Shown: one piece after another, positions 44,131-53,452 of the stretch
How positions within the stretch are numbered: the stretch's first letter is position 1
How the letters are laid out: every line of letters starts with the position of its first letter
From: an uncultured Halieaceae bacterium
GTDB taxonomy: Bacteria > Pseudomonadota > Gammaproteobacteria > Pseudomonadales > Halieaceae
Length of the DNA: 64,000 bases
Direction: 5' to 3'
Assembly (NCBI GenBank): GCA_913057135.1
Contig: CAJXNM010000004.1
Coordinates: 35,061 to 99,060 of the forward strand
Notes under the pieces: generated by a model
What the model saw: the letters and a program-made list of their open reading frames with translations, nothing else
Database searches by the model: none
Told to the model about the DNA's origin: nothing
Position numbers and translations under genes: made by a program

Positions 44131-45513
44131 GTGCGTCGACGCAGCACAACCCAAAGTCTGACCCAAGCTACCTTTGACTTCATTGCGATCGTGGCCACTG
44201 GCTGGCAAGTTGCCGCCACCATACCAACACACGTTGAAGCGCTATCGCTGCTGACGGTTGTCAACGCCTTGGTGTTTACCCTACTGGCACAACAAGCCGG
44301 TCTCTACAGTAAGTACCGCAACCTCACCCACAAACTGTTTACCCTGAGCCGCATCTGGGTATGTACCTTGGGTACCGTGGCACTGTTGTGCGTTCTCATG
44401 GGGCAGGCAGGGCAACTTCCTGTTACGCCATTCATGGCGATGACCGGTGCCGCTCTGCTACTGCAGTCGGGTTTTCACACATTTCATTACTTTGGCCAGA
44501 AGGCTCGGGTATCTCAGACCACTGATGTAGAGCATGCGCTTATCATCGGCGAGGGTGCAACTGCCAATTATCTGCAGCAAAAAATCTCTGACAATCCGTG
44601 GCTAGAGCAAAAAGTCGTTAAACGTATTCCCCTACACTACTTCGCAGGTGATGAGTCTACTGACAGCAATCACCCCTGTAACCCTGAACTTGCCGCCGAC
44701 AATATCGAGCGATTAATCGATATCGAGACCATCAAGGTGGTGTATTTGGTAGCGCCGTCAGGTGCAAGCAAGTGTTTCGAGGCGGTTTACAAGAAATTGC
44801 TTCAGCGTCAGGTAGCCATACACTGGATTCCCGATATCTTCGCGCTGGACTTGGTTAACCACAGTGTGGGCGAACTCGCCGGGCTACCCGTGGTGACCCT
44901 GTCTGAGACACCCCTCACAGGTACACGGCACCTCGCCAAGGTAATTGAAGATAAGGTGCTGGGAAGCCTCATTTTGCTGGCCGTAAGTCCACTGATGCTG
45001 GTGATTGCCGCAGCCATTTGGCTCGATAGCCCCGGTGGTGTGTTTTACCGCCAAGCTCGTGGTGGCTGGAACCGAGAGCCATTCCGTATCTGGAAATTCC
45101 GCACCATGTACCAGTGTGACCCCGATGGTGTTGCCGTGAAGCAAGCCACCAAAAACGACCCACGGGTCACCCGAGTAGGCGCCTTCTTACGTCGCACCAG
45201 CCTTGATGAGCTGCCACAACTGTTCAACGTAATTGCAGGAGACATGTCCCTGGTTGGTCCGCGCCCCCATGCGATGAGCCATGATTCGGAGTATTCCAAA
45301 CGCATTTCGACCTACATGGCTCGCCACCATATTAAGCCCGGCATGACAGGTCTTGCTCAGGTACGTGGTTATCGAGGTGAGACGACGTCTCTTGAAGATA
45401 TGCAGCAACGCATTGAGTCGGATCTTGAATACATCAACCAGTGGTCACTCGGTCTAGACCTGAGCATTTTGGTACGCACTTTTGGTGTCTTTAAGTCTGA
45501 CAAGGCCTATTGA
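44131..45513 (+). CDS. Polyprenyl-phosphate sugar-1-phosphate transferase (WcaJ-like)
   Basis: Starts a polysaccharide repeat by moving a hexose-1-phosphate to undecaprenyl phosphate. About 460 aa with four N-terminal membrane helices, a Rossmann-like domain ([14 protein letters not shown], about 130-230), a further helix (about 278-300) and the catalytic domain with [49 protein letters not shown] and [17 protein letters not shown]. No ATG fits: the frame is open upstream to a stop at 44071, and GTG 44131 lacks a clear ribosome site. No glycosyltransferase, polymerase or flippase gene adjoins it, so it is an orphan initiator here. Confidence 0.88.
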   Translation: MRRRSTTQSLTQATFDFIAIVATGWQVAATIPTHVEALSLLTVVNALVFTLLAQQAGLYSKYRNLTHKLFTLSRIWVCTLGTVALLCVLMGQAGQLPVTPFMAMTGAALLLQSGFHTFHYFGQKARVSQTTDVEHALIIGEGATANYLQQKISDNPWLEQKVVKRIPLHYFAGDESTDSNHPCNPELAADNIERLIDIETIKVVYLVAPSGASKCFEAVYKKLLQRQVAIHWIPDIFALDLVNHSVGELAGLPVVTLSETPLTGTRHLAKVIEDKVLGSLILLAVSPLMLVIAAAIWLDSPGGVFYRQARGGWNREPFRIWKFRTMYQCDPDGVAVKQATKNDPRVTRVGAFLRRTSLDELPQLFNVIAGDMSLVGPRPHAMSHDSEYSKRISTYMARHHIKPGMTGLAQVRGYRGETTSLEDMQQRIESDLEYINQWSLGLDLSILVRTFGVFKSDKAY

Positions 45514-45560
45514 CAGCACTGAACCCCCAGGCCTCCGTACAGGACGCCAAACCGTTATGA

Positions 45561-45586
45561 GCCAGCCCGAGGGCTGGCTTTTTTTT
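45561..45586 (+). terminator. Rho-independent terminator after the sugar transferase gene
   Basis: GCCAGCC-CGAG-GGCTGGC stem-loop followed by eight or nine Ts, 48 bp after the stop: a textbook plus-strand terminator. Confidence 0.92.
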
Positions 45587-45634
45587 GGGCTCAATATCGG
45601 CGACGAATCGCTAGCTGGGTAGGTGGCGGAGACT

Positions 45635-47362
45635 TTAGCCAAACACGTACTCGCCAGGTGCATCACGAAGCGCTTTGTAACCGCGACGGGCAGCACCCAT
45701 AGTGGGGGGTGCGATCGTCTTGCTGGTACGTGCGTCCAGCCAAGCGCTCCAAGCGGGCCACCACGATCCTTGATTGGGCTCCATGTCGGCCATCCAAGTA
45801 TCAGGATCAATGTAATTGTCACCGGGGTTACGTTGATGGATGCGATAACGTCGCCGCGGATGCTGTGGTCCACTGACCACACCCGCGTTATGGCCACCGC
45901 TAGTGAGGGCAAATGTCAGCTCATTGTGAGTAAGACCCGCGACTTTGTAGACCGATTTCCAAGGTGCCACGTGATCGGTTTCCGTTCCCAGTACAAACAT
46001 GGGCACCGTGATATCAGACACGGAAACGACCCGGCCACCTACGGTGAACTTGTTGGTCGCCAACTCGTTGTTGAGATAAAGCTTCTCAAGGTACTCCGAG
46101 TGCATTTGATAGGGCATGCGCGTGCCGTCGGCATTCCACGACATCAAATCATTGGGCTGGGATTCATTACCCATGAGATAACGCTCTACCATACCCGCGT
46201 AGATCAGATCGGAGGCCCGCAGAGCAGAAAAAGCACCGCCCATGTTTTCGCTGCCTAAGTAGCCGCGTTTCCACATGATTTTCTCGAGGAAAGACAACTG
46301 GCTGGCCGAGATAAAGCGAGTGATCTCTCCAGCTTCAGTAAAGTCGACCTGCGCCGCAAACAGGGACACACTTTGCAGTCGGTCATCACCGTCTCGAGCC
46401 ATCGCTGCAGCGGCTACTGATAATAGGGTGCCACCGATGCAGTAACCCACCGCATGGATTTTATTGCCACCGCAGACAGCCGATACGGCGTTCATGGCGG
46501 CCATAATACCCAGCTCAACATAATCTTCGAAGGACACGAACTTGTCTTCTTCGGTCGGATTTTTCCAAGAGATGATAAAGACAGTTTTACCCTGCTCGGT
46601 CAGGTATTTAACCAGGGAATTGTGCTCGGACAGGTCAAGGATGTAGTACTTCATAATCCAAGCGGGGGTAATCAAAACAGGCTCTGCCCCCACCTTTTCA
46701 GTCACGGGCTTGTATTGAATGAGTTCGATCAGAGAATTCTGAAAAACCACTTTGCCCGGTGTGATGGCAAGATTCTCACCCACTTTAAACGCAGAGGTGT
46801 TCTCAGGCAGACCATTGTTCAGCACGTCAGCCATCTGATCTTTGACAAAGTGTGTAACACCGCGACGCAGATTGCGGCCTTTCTCTTTCCAAGTAGCTTT
46901 GAGGACTTCGGGGTTCGTGAGCGGGTAATTCGCAGGGGACAATAAATCGAGGACTTGATCAGCGGCTGCATGCACAAGGATCTCGTGCTCTTTTCGCACT
47001 CCCTCAACCCCTAACGTGGCCTCCTTCAGCCAATCCTTAGAGGACTGATGCGCTTCGGCTAAAACGTTAAACGGCCAGCGCTGCCAATCTTCAGAACTCA
47101 TTCGACGCTCAACACCGGACGATGGACGCTGCGCGTCCTTTTTGATCATCGACTTCAGGCTGTATAGGCCCAACTTACCCAGTTTTTGAACAAAGCTTTG
47201 TACCAACAGCGTGCGCTTACCGGGTGAAATGGCCAGATGAGACACCCAGTCGAGAGTCGCCAAGGATAGTTCCAGCGGCGACATCCCCTTACTAGCCCGA
47301 GCCAGCATCGAGCGAAACTCGCGGTCCATTATCTCGGCTTGACTCTCATCGATCAGTTGCAT
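45635..47362 (-). CDS. phaC: Class I poly(3-hydroxyalkanoate) synthase
   Basis: Polymerises (R)-3-hydroxyacyl-CoA into PHA granules. The frame is open to 47431, but that GTG lies inside a terminator hairpin; ATG at 47362 with TGGAG upstream is chosen; 575 aa. The alpha/beta hydrolase fold has the lipase-like box GYCIGGT (nucleophilic Cys about residue 300), the Asp in GTETDHVAPW and the His in SGGHNAGVVSGP; VFIISWKNP is also typical. The N-terminal PhaC_N region is present. It is downstream of phaB on the same strand, with phaA 2 kb away. No PhaE partner is needed for class I. Confidence 0.95.
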   Translation of the reverse strand: MQLIDESQAEIMDREFRSMLARASKGMSPLELSLATLDWVSHLAISPGKRTLLVQSFVQKLGKLGLYSLKSMIKKDAQRPSSGVERRMSSEDWQRWPFNVLAEAHQSSKDWLKEATLGVEGVRKEHEILVHAAADQVLDLLSPANYPLTNPEVLKATWKEKGRNLRRGVTHFVKDQMADVLNNGLPENTSAFKVGENLAITPGKVVFQNSLIELIQYKPVTEKVGAEPVLITPAWIMKYYILDLSEHNSLVKYLTEQGKTVFIISWKNPTEEDKFVSFEDYVELGIMAAMNAVSAVCGGNKIHAVGYCIGGTLLSVAAAAMARDGDDRLQSVSLFAAQVDFTEAGEITRFISASQLSFLEKIMWKRGYLGSENMGGAFSALRASDLIYAGMVERYLMGNESQPNDLMSWNADGTRMPYQMHSEYLEKLYLNNELATNKFTVGGRVVSVSDITVPMFVLGTETDHVAPWKSVYKVAGLTHNELTFALTSGGHNAGVVSGPQHPRRRYRIHQRNPGDNYIDPDTWMADMEPNQGSWWPAWSAWLDARTSKTIAPPTMGAARRGYKALRDAPGEYVFG

Positions 47363-47401
47363 GCTTGACGCTCCACTCACAGAAGATTCCTCGTTGGACT
47401 T

Positions 47402-47434
47402 AAAAAGATACCGGCGCCATAGAAATGGCACCGG
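47402..47434 (-). terminator. Hairpin terminator/attenuator between phaB and phaC
   Basis: Arms 47411-47420 and 47425-47434 pair at nine of ten positions around AGAA; on the minus strand the hairpin is followed by TATCTTTTTA. It lies between the phaB stop (47446) and the phaC start (47362), so phaB transcripts should end or be attenuated here. Confidence 0.75.
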
Positions 47435-47445
47435 CGATGGGTGAA

Positions 47446-48168
47446 TCAGTACATATGCTGACCACCGTTGATGGACAGGGTCGAACCTGTGACAAAACCG
47501 GCTTCATCCGCCACTAAAAACAGCACCCCGCGAGCGATATCTTCGGCCTCACCGAGTCGACCTACGGGTATTTTAGCCACGATTTTTTCGAGCACGTGCT
47601 CGGGCACAGCTTTTACCATATCGGTCGCGACGTAGCCTGGGGCGATGGCATTCACCGTAATACCTTTACCCGCGCACTCCTGTGCTAAGGCCTTGGTGAA
47701 CCCGTGAATACCGCTTTTGGCCGCCGCGTAATTCACCTGACCATATTGCCCTGCTTGGCCATTGATTGAGCCAATATTCACAATACGGCCGAAACCACGA
47801 TCTCGCATGCCATTAATTAAACAACGGGTGACGTAAAAACACGACCCCAAATTGGTTCGAACCACGTCATACCACTGTTCATAACTCATTTTGTGCATAG
47901 TGCCATCGCGCGTGATACCCGCGTTATTCACCAGAACCTCAATAGGACCCACCTCTTCCTCGATTTTGGCTATAGCCTCCTCGCAGGCTGGCAAATTACC
48001 CACATCAAATTTGTAAACGGGAATACCCGTTGCAGCACTGAATGCCTGTGCTTTTTCATCGTTACCCGCGTAATTCGCAACTACCGTGTAGCCTTCGTCT
48101 TTCAACATGGTGCAGATAGCTTCGCCAATACCACGAGTACCGCCTGTTACCAGTGCGACGCGCCCCAT
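47446..48168 (-). CDS. phaB: Acetoacetyl-CoA reductase (NADPH)
   Basis: SDR giving (R)-3-hydroxybutyryl-CoA for PHA synthase. 240 aa. TGGTRGIGEAI cofactor loop, NNAGITRDGTMHKM, catalytic Ser in IVNIGSINGQAGQ and YAAAK. The run MSYEQWYDVVRTNL and the end FVTGSTLSINGGQHMY are diagnostic for PhaB rather than FabG. It is upstream of phaC with a hairpin between, and divergent from another SDR gene. Confidence 0.95.
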   Translation of the reverse strand: MGRVALVTGGTRGIGEAICTMLKDEGYTVVANYAGNDEKAQAFSAATGIPVYKFDVGNLPACEEAIAKIEEEVGPIEVLVNNAGITRDGTMHKMSYEQWYDVVRTNLGSCFYVTRCLINGMRDRGFGRIVNIGSINGQAGQYGQVNYAAAKSGIHGFTKALAQECAGKGITVNAIAPGYVATDMVKAVPEHVLEKIVAKIPVGRLGEAEDIARGVLFLVADEAGFVTGSTLSINGGQHMY

Positions 48169-48372
48169 AGTGTTCCCCTCATTTCAGTCGTGAATATCAA
48201 TCGAGTTCAGCCGTTGAACCCGCCGACCAAGGCGACTCGCGTTTTTAGACCTTGGCACCGTAGATTATGGCCGATTGTGGACAAATAGTAGACACGACCT
48301 TGGTCGCAAATAGTCTGAATTCAGCAGCAGCGCTCTTTTTGGGCCTTGCGTGATTCGTGCCAGCGTTTCAAA

Positions 48373-48393
48373 AAGACGTCTTGAAGACGTCTT
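48373..48393. promoter_or_regulatory. Two tandem AAGACGTCTT palindromes (putative operator)
   Basis: The 10-base perfect palindrome AAGACGTCTT occurs at 48373-48382 and again at 48384-48393, one base apart, so centres are 11 bp, about one helical turn, apart. That spacing suits two regulator dimers on the same DNA face. Position in the phaB/SDR divergent region fits a shared operator. The protein is unknown. Confidence 0.5.
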
Positions 48394-48462
48394 GCGGCGG
48401 AGAAAGCAGGTCTGATACCCTCAACACTTGTTGAATTTCCCTTTCGCCGGGATGTTGTGGTT

Positions 48463-48500
48463 CCAGCAGCGAACGCCAGTGCCAGCAGCGAACGCCAGTG
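48463..48500 (+). repeat. Perfect 19-bp tandem duplication
   Basis: CCAGCAGCGAACGCCAGTG is present twice head-to-tail (48463-48481, 48482-48500) in the leader of the SDR gene. The unit length is not a multiple of three, supporting a non-coding setting. It could be a replication-slippage product or a duplicated binding site. Confidence 0.85.
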
Positions 48501-48606
48501 CCCGCAACGGATCTCGGTTTCAGCAGAGCTCAGCAAACACTCACACTATTCGGCCCAACCTGCGCCGACCGGTGTTGTTCAATCCACTGTACTGGAGTCA
48601 CTACTC

Positions 48607-49368
48607 ATGGATTTGCAAGACAAAGTCATCGCCATTACCGGCAGCGCACAAGGCTTAGGCTTCTGTATGGCGCATGCGCTGGCGCAAGCTGGTGCAGATA
48701 TCGCACTGATTGACATGAACGAAGAGAAGCTCGCCGAAGCGGTTGCCGCTATTGAGGGATTGGGTCGCCGCGCCAAGGCCTACAAGGTCAATGTGGCCAG
48801 CGAGCCCGAGGTCGAGCAAGCCTTCGCGAGCATTGCCAACGACTTCCAGGCGCTGCATGGGGTCATCACCAATGCAGGTGTGTTACGCGACGGTCTAATG
48901 ATCAAAGCGAAGGACGGTGAAGTCGTCTCCAAGTTGAGCTTATCCGCCTGGCAGACTGTGATCGATGTGAATCTCACCGGTGTCTTTTTGTGCGCTCGCG
49001 AGGCCGCCGCAACCATGATCCAACTGGGTTGCGAGGGTGTCATCCTGAATATTTCAAGCGTTTCACGTGCCGGCAACATGGGCCAGAGTAACTACTCGGC
49101 CGCAAAAGCAGGTGTAGCGTCAATGACCACCGTATGGGCAAAAGAACTTGCGCGCTACGGCATTCGCTGCATGGGCATTGCACCCGGTTTCATCGCCACC
49201 GAAATGGTCGCGTCAATGAAACCTGAAGCACTCGACAAAATGACCGCCATGATTCCGCTGCGTCGCTTGGGCACACCGGAAGAAATTGCGGCGACTGCTC
49301 GCTTCATTTTCGAGAACGATTACTTGACCGGCAGGGTTATCGAAACCGACGGCGGTATTCGTCTGTAA
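48607..49368 (+). CDS. FabG-like SDR oxidoreductase beside the PHA genes
   Basis: 253 aa SDR from ATG 48607, with GGAG nine bases upstream; the frame runs open further upstream but without SDR sequence. [11 protein letters not shown] cofactor loop, an Asp at the end of strand two (ALIDMNEEK, favouring NAD over NADP), [11 protein letters not shown], catalytic Ser in [10 protein letters not shown] and YSAAK, and the end [13 protein letters not shown]. It is divergent from phaB and convergent with the thiolase gene. It may be a 3-hydroxybutyrate or 3-hydroxyacyl-CoA dehydrogenase for PHA turnover; that is inference. Confidence 0.88.
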   Translation: MDLQDKVIAITGSAQGLGFCMAHALAQAGADIALIDMNEEKLAEAVAAIEGLGRRAKAYKVNVASEPEVEQAFASIANDFQALHGVITNAGVLRDGLMIKAKDGEVVSKLSLSAWQTVIDVNLTGVFLCAREAAATMIQLGCEGVILNISSVSRAGNMGQSNYSAAKAGVASMTTVWAKELARYGIRCMGIAPGFIATEMVASMKPEALDKMTAMIPLRRLGTPEEIAATARFIFENDYLTGRVIETDGGIRL

Positions 49369-49384
49369 GCATCATCGCTTACGT

Positions 49385-49443
49385 TTAAGGGCGGTAACAG
49401 TTGCGCGGATGGGTCACATCCGCGCAACTGACTAAGCCCTTAA
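49385..49443. terminator. Large palindrome, probable bidirectional terminator
   Basis: A perfect 14-bp stem (49398-49411/49417-49430) with a five-base loop is nested in an outer 8-bp stem (49385-49392/49436-49443). It fills most of the gap between the convergent SDR and thiolase genes. No long T-run follows, so termination may be partial. Confidence 0.65.
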
Positions 49444-49455
49444 GGCAAGAGAACG

Positions 49456-50640
49456 TCAGTCTCTCTCGGCTGCCAAGGCAACACCTAAGCCTCCCCCAAT
49501 ACACAGGGTTGCAAGGCCTTTTTTAGCATCACGACGCACCATCTCATGGAGCAAGCTCACCAACACACGAGCACCTGAGGCACCAATCGGGTGACCGAGG
49601 GCAATCGCTCCCCCGTTTACGTTAACTTTATCGACGCTCCAGCCCAATGCCCTGTTAACCGATAGTGCTTGCGCGGCGAATGCCTCATTAGCTTCCACCA
49701 GATCGAGGTCTTCAACGCTCCAGCCGGCACGGGCCAAAACCCGCTCCGAGGCGGGAATTGGACCCGTCCCCATAATCCGCGGCTCAACCCCAGCACTGGC
49801 ACAGGCGGCGACAGTCGCCAGTGGCGTCAAACCCAATTCAGCCGCCTTGGTCGCTGACATCACCAGCACAGCAGCCGCACCATCATTTAAGCCCGAGGCA
49901 TTGCCGGCGGTAACGCTACCGGCCTTATCAAACGCAGGTCGCAATTTACCTAAGCTCTCGGCGGTAGTACCTGCCCTCGGGAATTCATCGGTGTCAAAAA
50001 CGACGGGGTCACCTTTCCGCTGGGGCACGGCAACGGGCACGATTTCGTCGGCGAATACCTTATTTTGCAGCGCCGTAGCGGCCCTAGCCTGTGATTCGGC
50101 GGCGAAGGCATCCTGATCTTCACGACTGATCGAAAAGTCATTGGCGATATTTTCCGCCGTGACGCCCATGTGATAACCATTGAAAGCGTCTGTCAGGCCA
50201 TCAACAATCATGGTGTCTTGAAGCTTCCAGTCACCCATTTTGGTGCCGTTTCGGGAATTGGGTAGTACGTGGGGTGCCGCGCTCATATTTTCTTGACCGC
50301 CAGCAATGACGACATCGGCATCCCCCGCCAGAATCGCTTGGCGCGCTAACTGCACGGCTTTCAGGCCGCTGCCGCACACCTTGTTGATGGTGAGCGCAGA
50401 GACGGTAACCGGCAGGCCCGCTTTTAAAGCCGCTTGGCGCGCAGGGTTTTGGCCTGCACCGCCGGTAAGCACCTGGCCCATAATAACTTCGTCAACGAGA
50501 CTCGGATCGACACCCGTTCGCTCAAGCAGGCCGGCAATAACCCGGGCCCCAAGTTCTGGTGCTGAAACCGATGCCAAACTGCCACCGAAGGCACCGATGG
50601 CCGTTCTACAGGCATCGACGATAACGACGGATTCACTCAT
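49456..50640 (-). CDS. phaA: Acetyl-CoA C-acetyltransferase (beta-ketothiolase)
   Basis: Condenses two acetyl-CoA to acetoacetyl-CoA, the first step of PHB synthesis. 394 aa. Active-site Cys in [12 protein letters not shown] (about residue 88), His in [21 protein letters not shown] and Cys in [17 protein letters not shown]-type start appears as [13 protein letters not shown]. Position within 1.3 kb of phaB supports the phaA name over a degradative thiolase; both roles are possible because the reaction is reversible. Confidence 0.92.
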   Translation of the reverse strand: MSESVVIVDACRTAIGAFGGSLASVSAPELGARVIAGLLERTGVDPSLVDEVIMGQVLTGGAGQNPARQAALKAGLPVTVSALTINKVCGSGLKAVQLARQAILAGDADVVIAGGQENMSAAPHVLPNSRNGTKMGDWKLQDTMIVDGLTDAFNGYHMGVTAENIANDFSISREDQDAFAAESQARAATALQNKVFADEIVPVAVPQRKGDPVVFDTDEFPRAGTTAESLGKLRPAFDKAGSVTAGNASGLNDGAAAVLVMSATKAAELGLTPLATVAACASAGVEPRIMGTGPIPASERVLARAGWSVEDLDLVEANEAFAAQALSVNRALGWSVDKVNVNGGAIALGHPIGASGARVLVSLLHEMVRRDAKKGLATLCIGGGLGVALAAERD

Positions 50641-50826
50641 GCATATGTCCTCTGTGATAGGAATTTGGTGCGAATAGACCCCATGGGTGATGTCACCCTG
50701 TCCACCTTTCGTCTAAAAATGGCGCAGACCTATGCAGTGTGCCCTGCCGTATGCTCTGTGCCCATGCAACTTTGGTGGTAAATGTACCGCCAAACGTCGC
50801 TGATATTCGAAGTTTTGAGAGTTGTT

Positions 50827-51744
50827 ATGCCCCAAGCACAAGTGAATCAGCTGACCATCGAGTTCGAAACCTTTGGTCGCAGCCGGAATCCCTGCATTTT
50901 ATTGATTATGGGGTTGGGGACTCAGCTCACGGCGTGGCCCACGAGCCTGTGCAAAGATCTAGCCACTAGAGGGTTCTACGTGGTTCGCTATGACAATCGC
51001 GACGTGGGGCTGTCCTCTCACCTGGACGATAAGAAAGCACCCCCTCTACTTCTACTAGGCATTCTGAGCAGTTTGGGCATTCGACTGCCCGTACCCTATT
51101 CCCTCGAAGATATGGCCAGTGATGCTGTGGGGCTCCTTGATGCACTGGGCATTGCCAAGGCGCATCTTGTTGGCGCGTCGATGGGTGGGATGATTGCTCA
51201 GCGGGTGGCGGCACACTACCCGGAGCGAACCCTTAGTCTCACATCTATTATGTCGACGACGGGGCATCGCTCACTGCCTAAAGCAGATAGCAAAGCCATG
51301 CGCGCGCTATTCATGAAACCTAAAGACCCCAGCGACCGTGAAAGTATCATCGCACGAAATCTGACGGTCAGGCGCACATTACAGAGCCCCGCTTACCCGC
51401 AAACCGATGCTGAGCACCGTGCAACGAGTCAACGGGATCTTGACCGTGCCGGCTACCGACCTGCGGGTGTCGCAAGACAGCTAGCGGCGGTAATAACATC
51501 GAAGCACACCCGCAAACTACTGCGCGCGGTCGATGTACCTTCGCTCGTTATCCACGGCGCCGATGACCCTTTGGTCAAGCTGGCGTGTGGCGCTGATACC
51601 GCTAAGTATTTGCCACAGGGACGTTTGGTGACGTTTGAGGGTATGGGGCACGACTTCCCCGAGGCACTTATGGCAGAGTGGGCACAGCTAATTGCAGAGA
51701 CGGCAGCAAAAGCAAGGACTGTCGCAGATCGTAAAGCAGCCTAG
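50827..51744 (+). CDS. Alpha/beta hydrolase
   Basis: 305 aa from ATG 50827 (GAGAG upstream); an earlier in-frame ATG at 50782 would add an unlikely leader. Alpha/beta hydrolase fold: oxyanion region LIMGLGTQLTAWP, RYDNRDVGLSSH, nucleophile elbow GASMGGMIAQ (Ser about residue 120), acid in IHGADDPLV and His in EGMGHDFPEAL. It resembles PHA depolymerase-like or lipase/esterase hydrolases that follow PHA genes, but the substrate is not set by sequence. The residues show no signal peptide. Confidence 0.88.
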   Translation: MPQAQVNQLTIEFETFGRSRNPCILLIMGLGTQLTAWPTSLCKDLATRGFYVVRYDNRDVGLSSHLDDKKAPPLLLLGILSSLGIRLPVPYSLEDMASDAVGLLDALGIAKAHLVGASMGGMIAQRVAAHYPERTLSLTSIMSTTGHRSLPKADSKAMRALFMKPKDPSDRESIIARNLTVRRTLQSPAYPQTDAEHRATSQRDLDRAGYRPAGVARQLAAVITSKHTRKLLRAVDVPSLVIHGADDPLVKLACGADTAKYLPQGRLVTFEGMGHDFPEALMAEWAQLIAETAAKARTVADRKAA

Positions 51745-51854
51745 TGTGAGCTGTTATTGGGGTAATTCCCGCTAGGCAGCGCCAGCTCAAACCCGTGGGC
51801 GAAGATCCGTGCTGCGTGCCTGTAGAGATGACTCTCCACCCCGTATTACGGTCC

Positions 51855-52331
51855 TTAAAGCGCTAGGGCATCGAGTTGCGCTAGCAGATCGTCATGGTGG
51901 GTTTTAGTTTTGAATTTATCCATGACTGCTTTCAGGCGACCGTCTTTGCCCACAATAAACGTGGTGCGGAGAATGCCATCAAATTCCTTGCCCATGAATT
52001 TCTTAGGTCCCCAGGCGCCGTATTGATCGGCTACTGCATGGTCCTCGTCCGATAGCAGACTGAAATTCAGATTGTCGCGCTCAACAAACTTGGCCAGCTT
52101 TTTCACAGGGTCTGGGCTGATCCCAAACACCACCACGTCACGGGCGGATAACTCCGCTTGGCTGTCACGCAAGCCGCAGGCTTGGGTCGTGCAACCGGGT
52201 GTCATGGCTTTGGGATAGAAATACAGCACCACCGTTTTTTGACCACGAAACTCTTTCAAATCAACCACTTCGTCTAAGTGGTTGTGTAGACTGAACGTGG
52301 GCGCCATATTGCCAATTTTGGGAAAGGACAT
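51855..52331 (-). CDS. bcp: Thioredoxin-dependent thiol peroxidase (Bcp/PrxQ)
   Basis: Reduces hydroperoxides using thioredoxin. 158 aa. The peroxidatic Cys is in YFYPKAMTPGCTTQACGLRD; the second Cys five residues on is the resolving Cys, giving the C-X4-C atypical 2-Cys form. NFSLLSDEDHAVADQYGAWG is also typical. It is the last gene of the minus-strand run that begins with moaC. TrxB, its indirect electron source, is in the window. Confidence 0.95.
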   Translation of the reverse strand: MSFPKIGNMAPTFSLHNHLDEVVDLKEFRGQKTVVLYFYPKAMTPGCTTQACGLRDSQAELSARDVVVFGISPDPVKKLAKFVERDNLNFSLLSDEDHAVADQYGAWGPKKFMGKEFDGILRTTFIVGKDGRLKAVMDKFKTKTHHDDLLAQLDALAL

Positions 52332-52402
52332 GCTAGCTTCTCCTGCTATCGCTGTTGTGCTGTTGTAAGAGTGGGCGGAACGCTTATCGCTACCGTCGTT
52401 TG

Positions 52403-52948
52403 TTAGCGTCTGTCATAGCCTCGACTGATGACACTGTGTCGTACGGGGTAGTTATCCCGTTTCCTATCGTCGAGAAACTCGAGCAGTAGCTCTCGAACTA
52501 CTGGAAAGGCCAGGGCGTCCCAGGGCAATTCATCGGCTGTGAACAATTGGGTCTCAAGGCTCTCCGGGCCAACACCAAAACGCCCTGCTTCAATGCCGCA
52601 GCGATAAAATATGTAAACTTGGCTAATATGTGGCACGTCGAAAATGCGATACAGGGACAGGCCTGTCGCTACTGCTGCCGCTTCCTCCCATGTCTCTCGA
52701 GCGGCTCCGTCGGCGGTTGTCTCACCGTTTTCCATGAATCCCGCAGGCAGCGTCCACAACCCATAACGGGGCTCAATGGCCCGTTTGCACAACAGTATTC
52801 GCTGCCCTTCCGTGGGCAAACACCCCACAATAATTTTGGGGTTGTGATAATGAATATCGCCGCAGGCCACACAGACATGACGCTCCCTGTCGTCACCCGG
52901 GGGCACCCTTAAGGCCACACGATCACCACAGCTTGGGCAATAGTTCAC
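52403..52948 (-). CDS. Nudix hydrolase with zinc ribbon
   Basis: 181 aa. An N-terminal zinc ribbon (YCPSCGD ... HVCVACGDIHYHNP; two CxxC) is followed by the Nudix box GFMENGETTADGAARETWEEAA. This build resembles NudC-like or ADP-ribose/NADH pyrophosphatases and COG1051 proteins. Substrate cannot be fixed. It starts nine bases after the flavin reductase stop in the moa run. Confidence 0.87.
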   Translation of the reverse strand: MNYCPSCGDRVALRVPPGDDRERHVCVACGDIHYHNPKIIVGCLPTEGQRILLCKRAIEPRYGLWTLPAGFMENGETTADGAARETWEEAAAVATGLSLYRIFDVPHISQVYIFYRCGIEAGRFGVGPESLETQLFTADELPWDALAFPVVRELLLEFLDDRKRDNYPVRHSVISRGYDRR

Positions 52949-52957
52949 GATAGCGCC

Positions 52958-53437
52958 CTACTGCCCCGCCTGGGACAGACTGTTGTAAGCACCACCGAAA
53001 AATAGCAGTGGCGTCCCATCAGCAACACTGAATGCCTCAACCTGCCCCACAATGATGTGATGATCACCCGCTTCATGCAGCTGATGAAGCTTACAGCTGA
53101 ACTGAGCCAGGGCATCGCGCAATAAAGGGACGCCGTTACTATCGCGAATGAAGTCGTTGTCGTTGATAGCGTGCTGCCCTTTTCGTGCATAGTGGTTTGA
53201 GAGTGCCGTCTGTTGATCGTTTAGCACCGAGATTCCGAAGCGAGAGCACTGGGTATATTCGCGGAAACACTCGGAGTCGTTTTGGATACTCCACAGTACC
53301 AGGGCTGGATCTAACGAGACCGAGGCAAAGGAGTTCGCCGTCATAGCCATGGCTCCGCTATCCGGATCGTAAACGGATATTAGGCACACGCCGGTGGCAA
53401 AGCGCCCTAGGGCAGATCGAAAAGCTTTGGTATCCAT
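52958..53437 (-). CDS. Flavin reductase-family protein
   Basis: 159 aa FMN-binding split-barrel protein of the HpaC/flavin reductase type, which supplies reduced flavin or acts as a small oxidoreductase. Seen: FRSALGRFATGVCLISV, AMTANSFASVSLDPALVLWSI and DHHIIVGQVEAFSV, all hallmarks. No flavin monooxygenase partner is adjacent. It lies between moaE and the Nudix gene, likely cotranscribed. Confidence 0.9.
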   Translation of the reverse strand: MDTKAFRSALGRFATGVCLISVYDPDSGAMAMTANSFASVSLDPALVLWSIQNDSECFREYTQCSRFGISVLNDQQTALSNHYARKGQHAINDNDFIRDSNGVPLLRDALAQFSCKLHQLHEAGDHHIIVGQVEAFSVADGTPLLFFGGAYNSLSQAGQ

Positions 53438-53452
53438 ACTATCCTCGTGGGG

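Larger units (their letters stand above)
48169..48606. other. 438-bp divergent intergenic region of the PHA island
   Basis: The stretch between phaB (minus) and the SDR gene (plus) holds no convincing gene. It contains two tandem palindromes (48373-48393) and a perfect 19-bp tandem duplication (48463-48500). It is unusually long for this gene-dense region and should hold promoters for both flanking genes. Confidence 0.7.

Noticed and set aside
45623..46258. 211-codon plus-strand frame
   Set aside because: Antisense to phaC; shows no family motif and exists because of codon bias in the real gene.
48321..48658. Two 70-75 codon frames in the phaB/SDR intergenic region
   Set aside because: No ribosome site or family resemblance; they cross the palindromes and tandem repeat.
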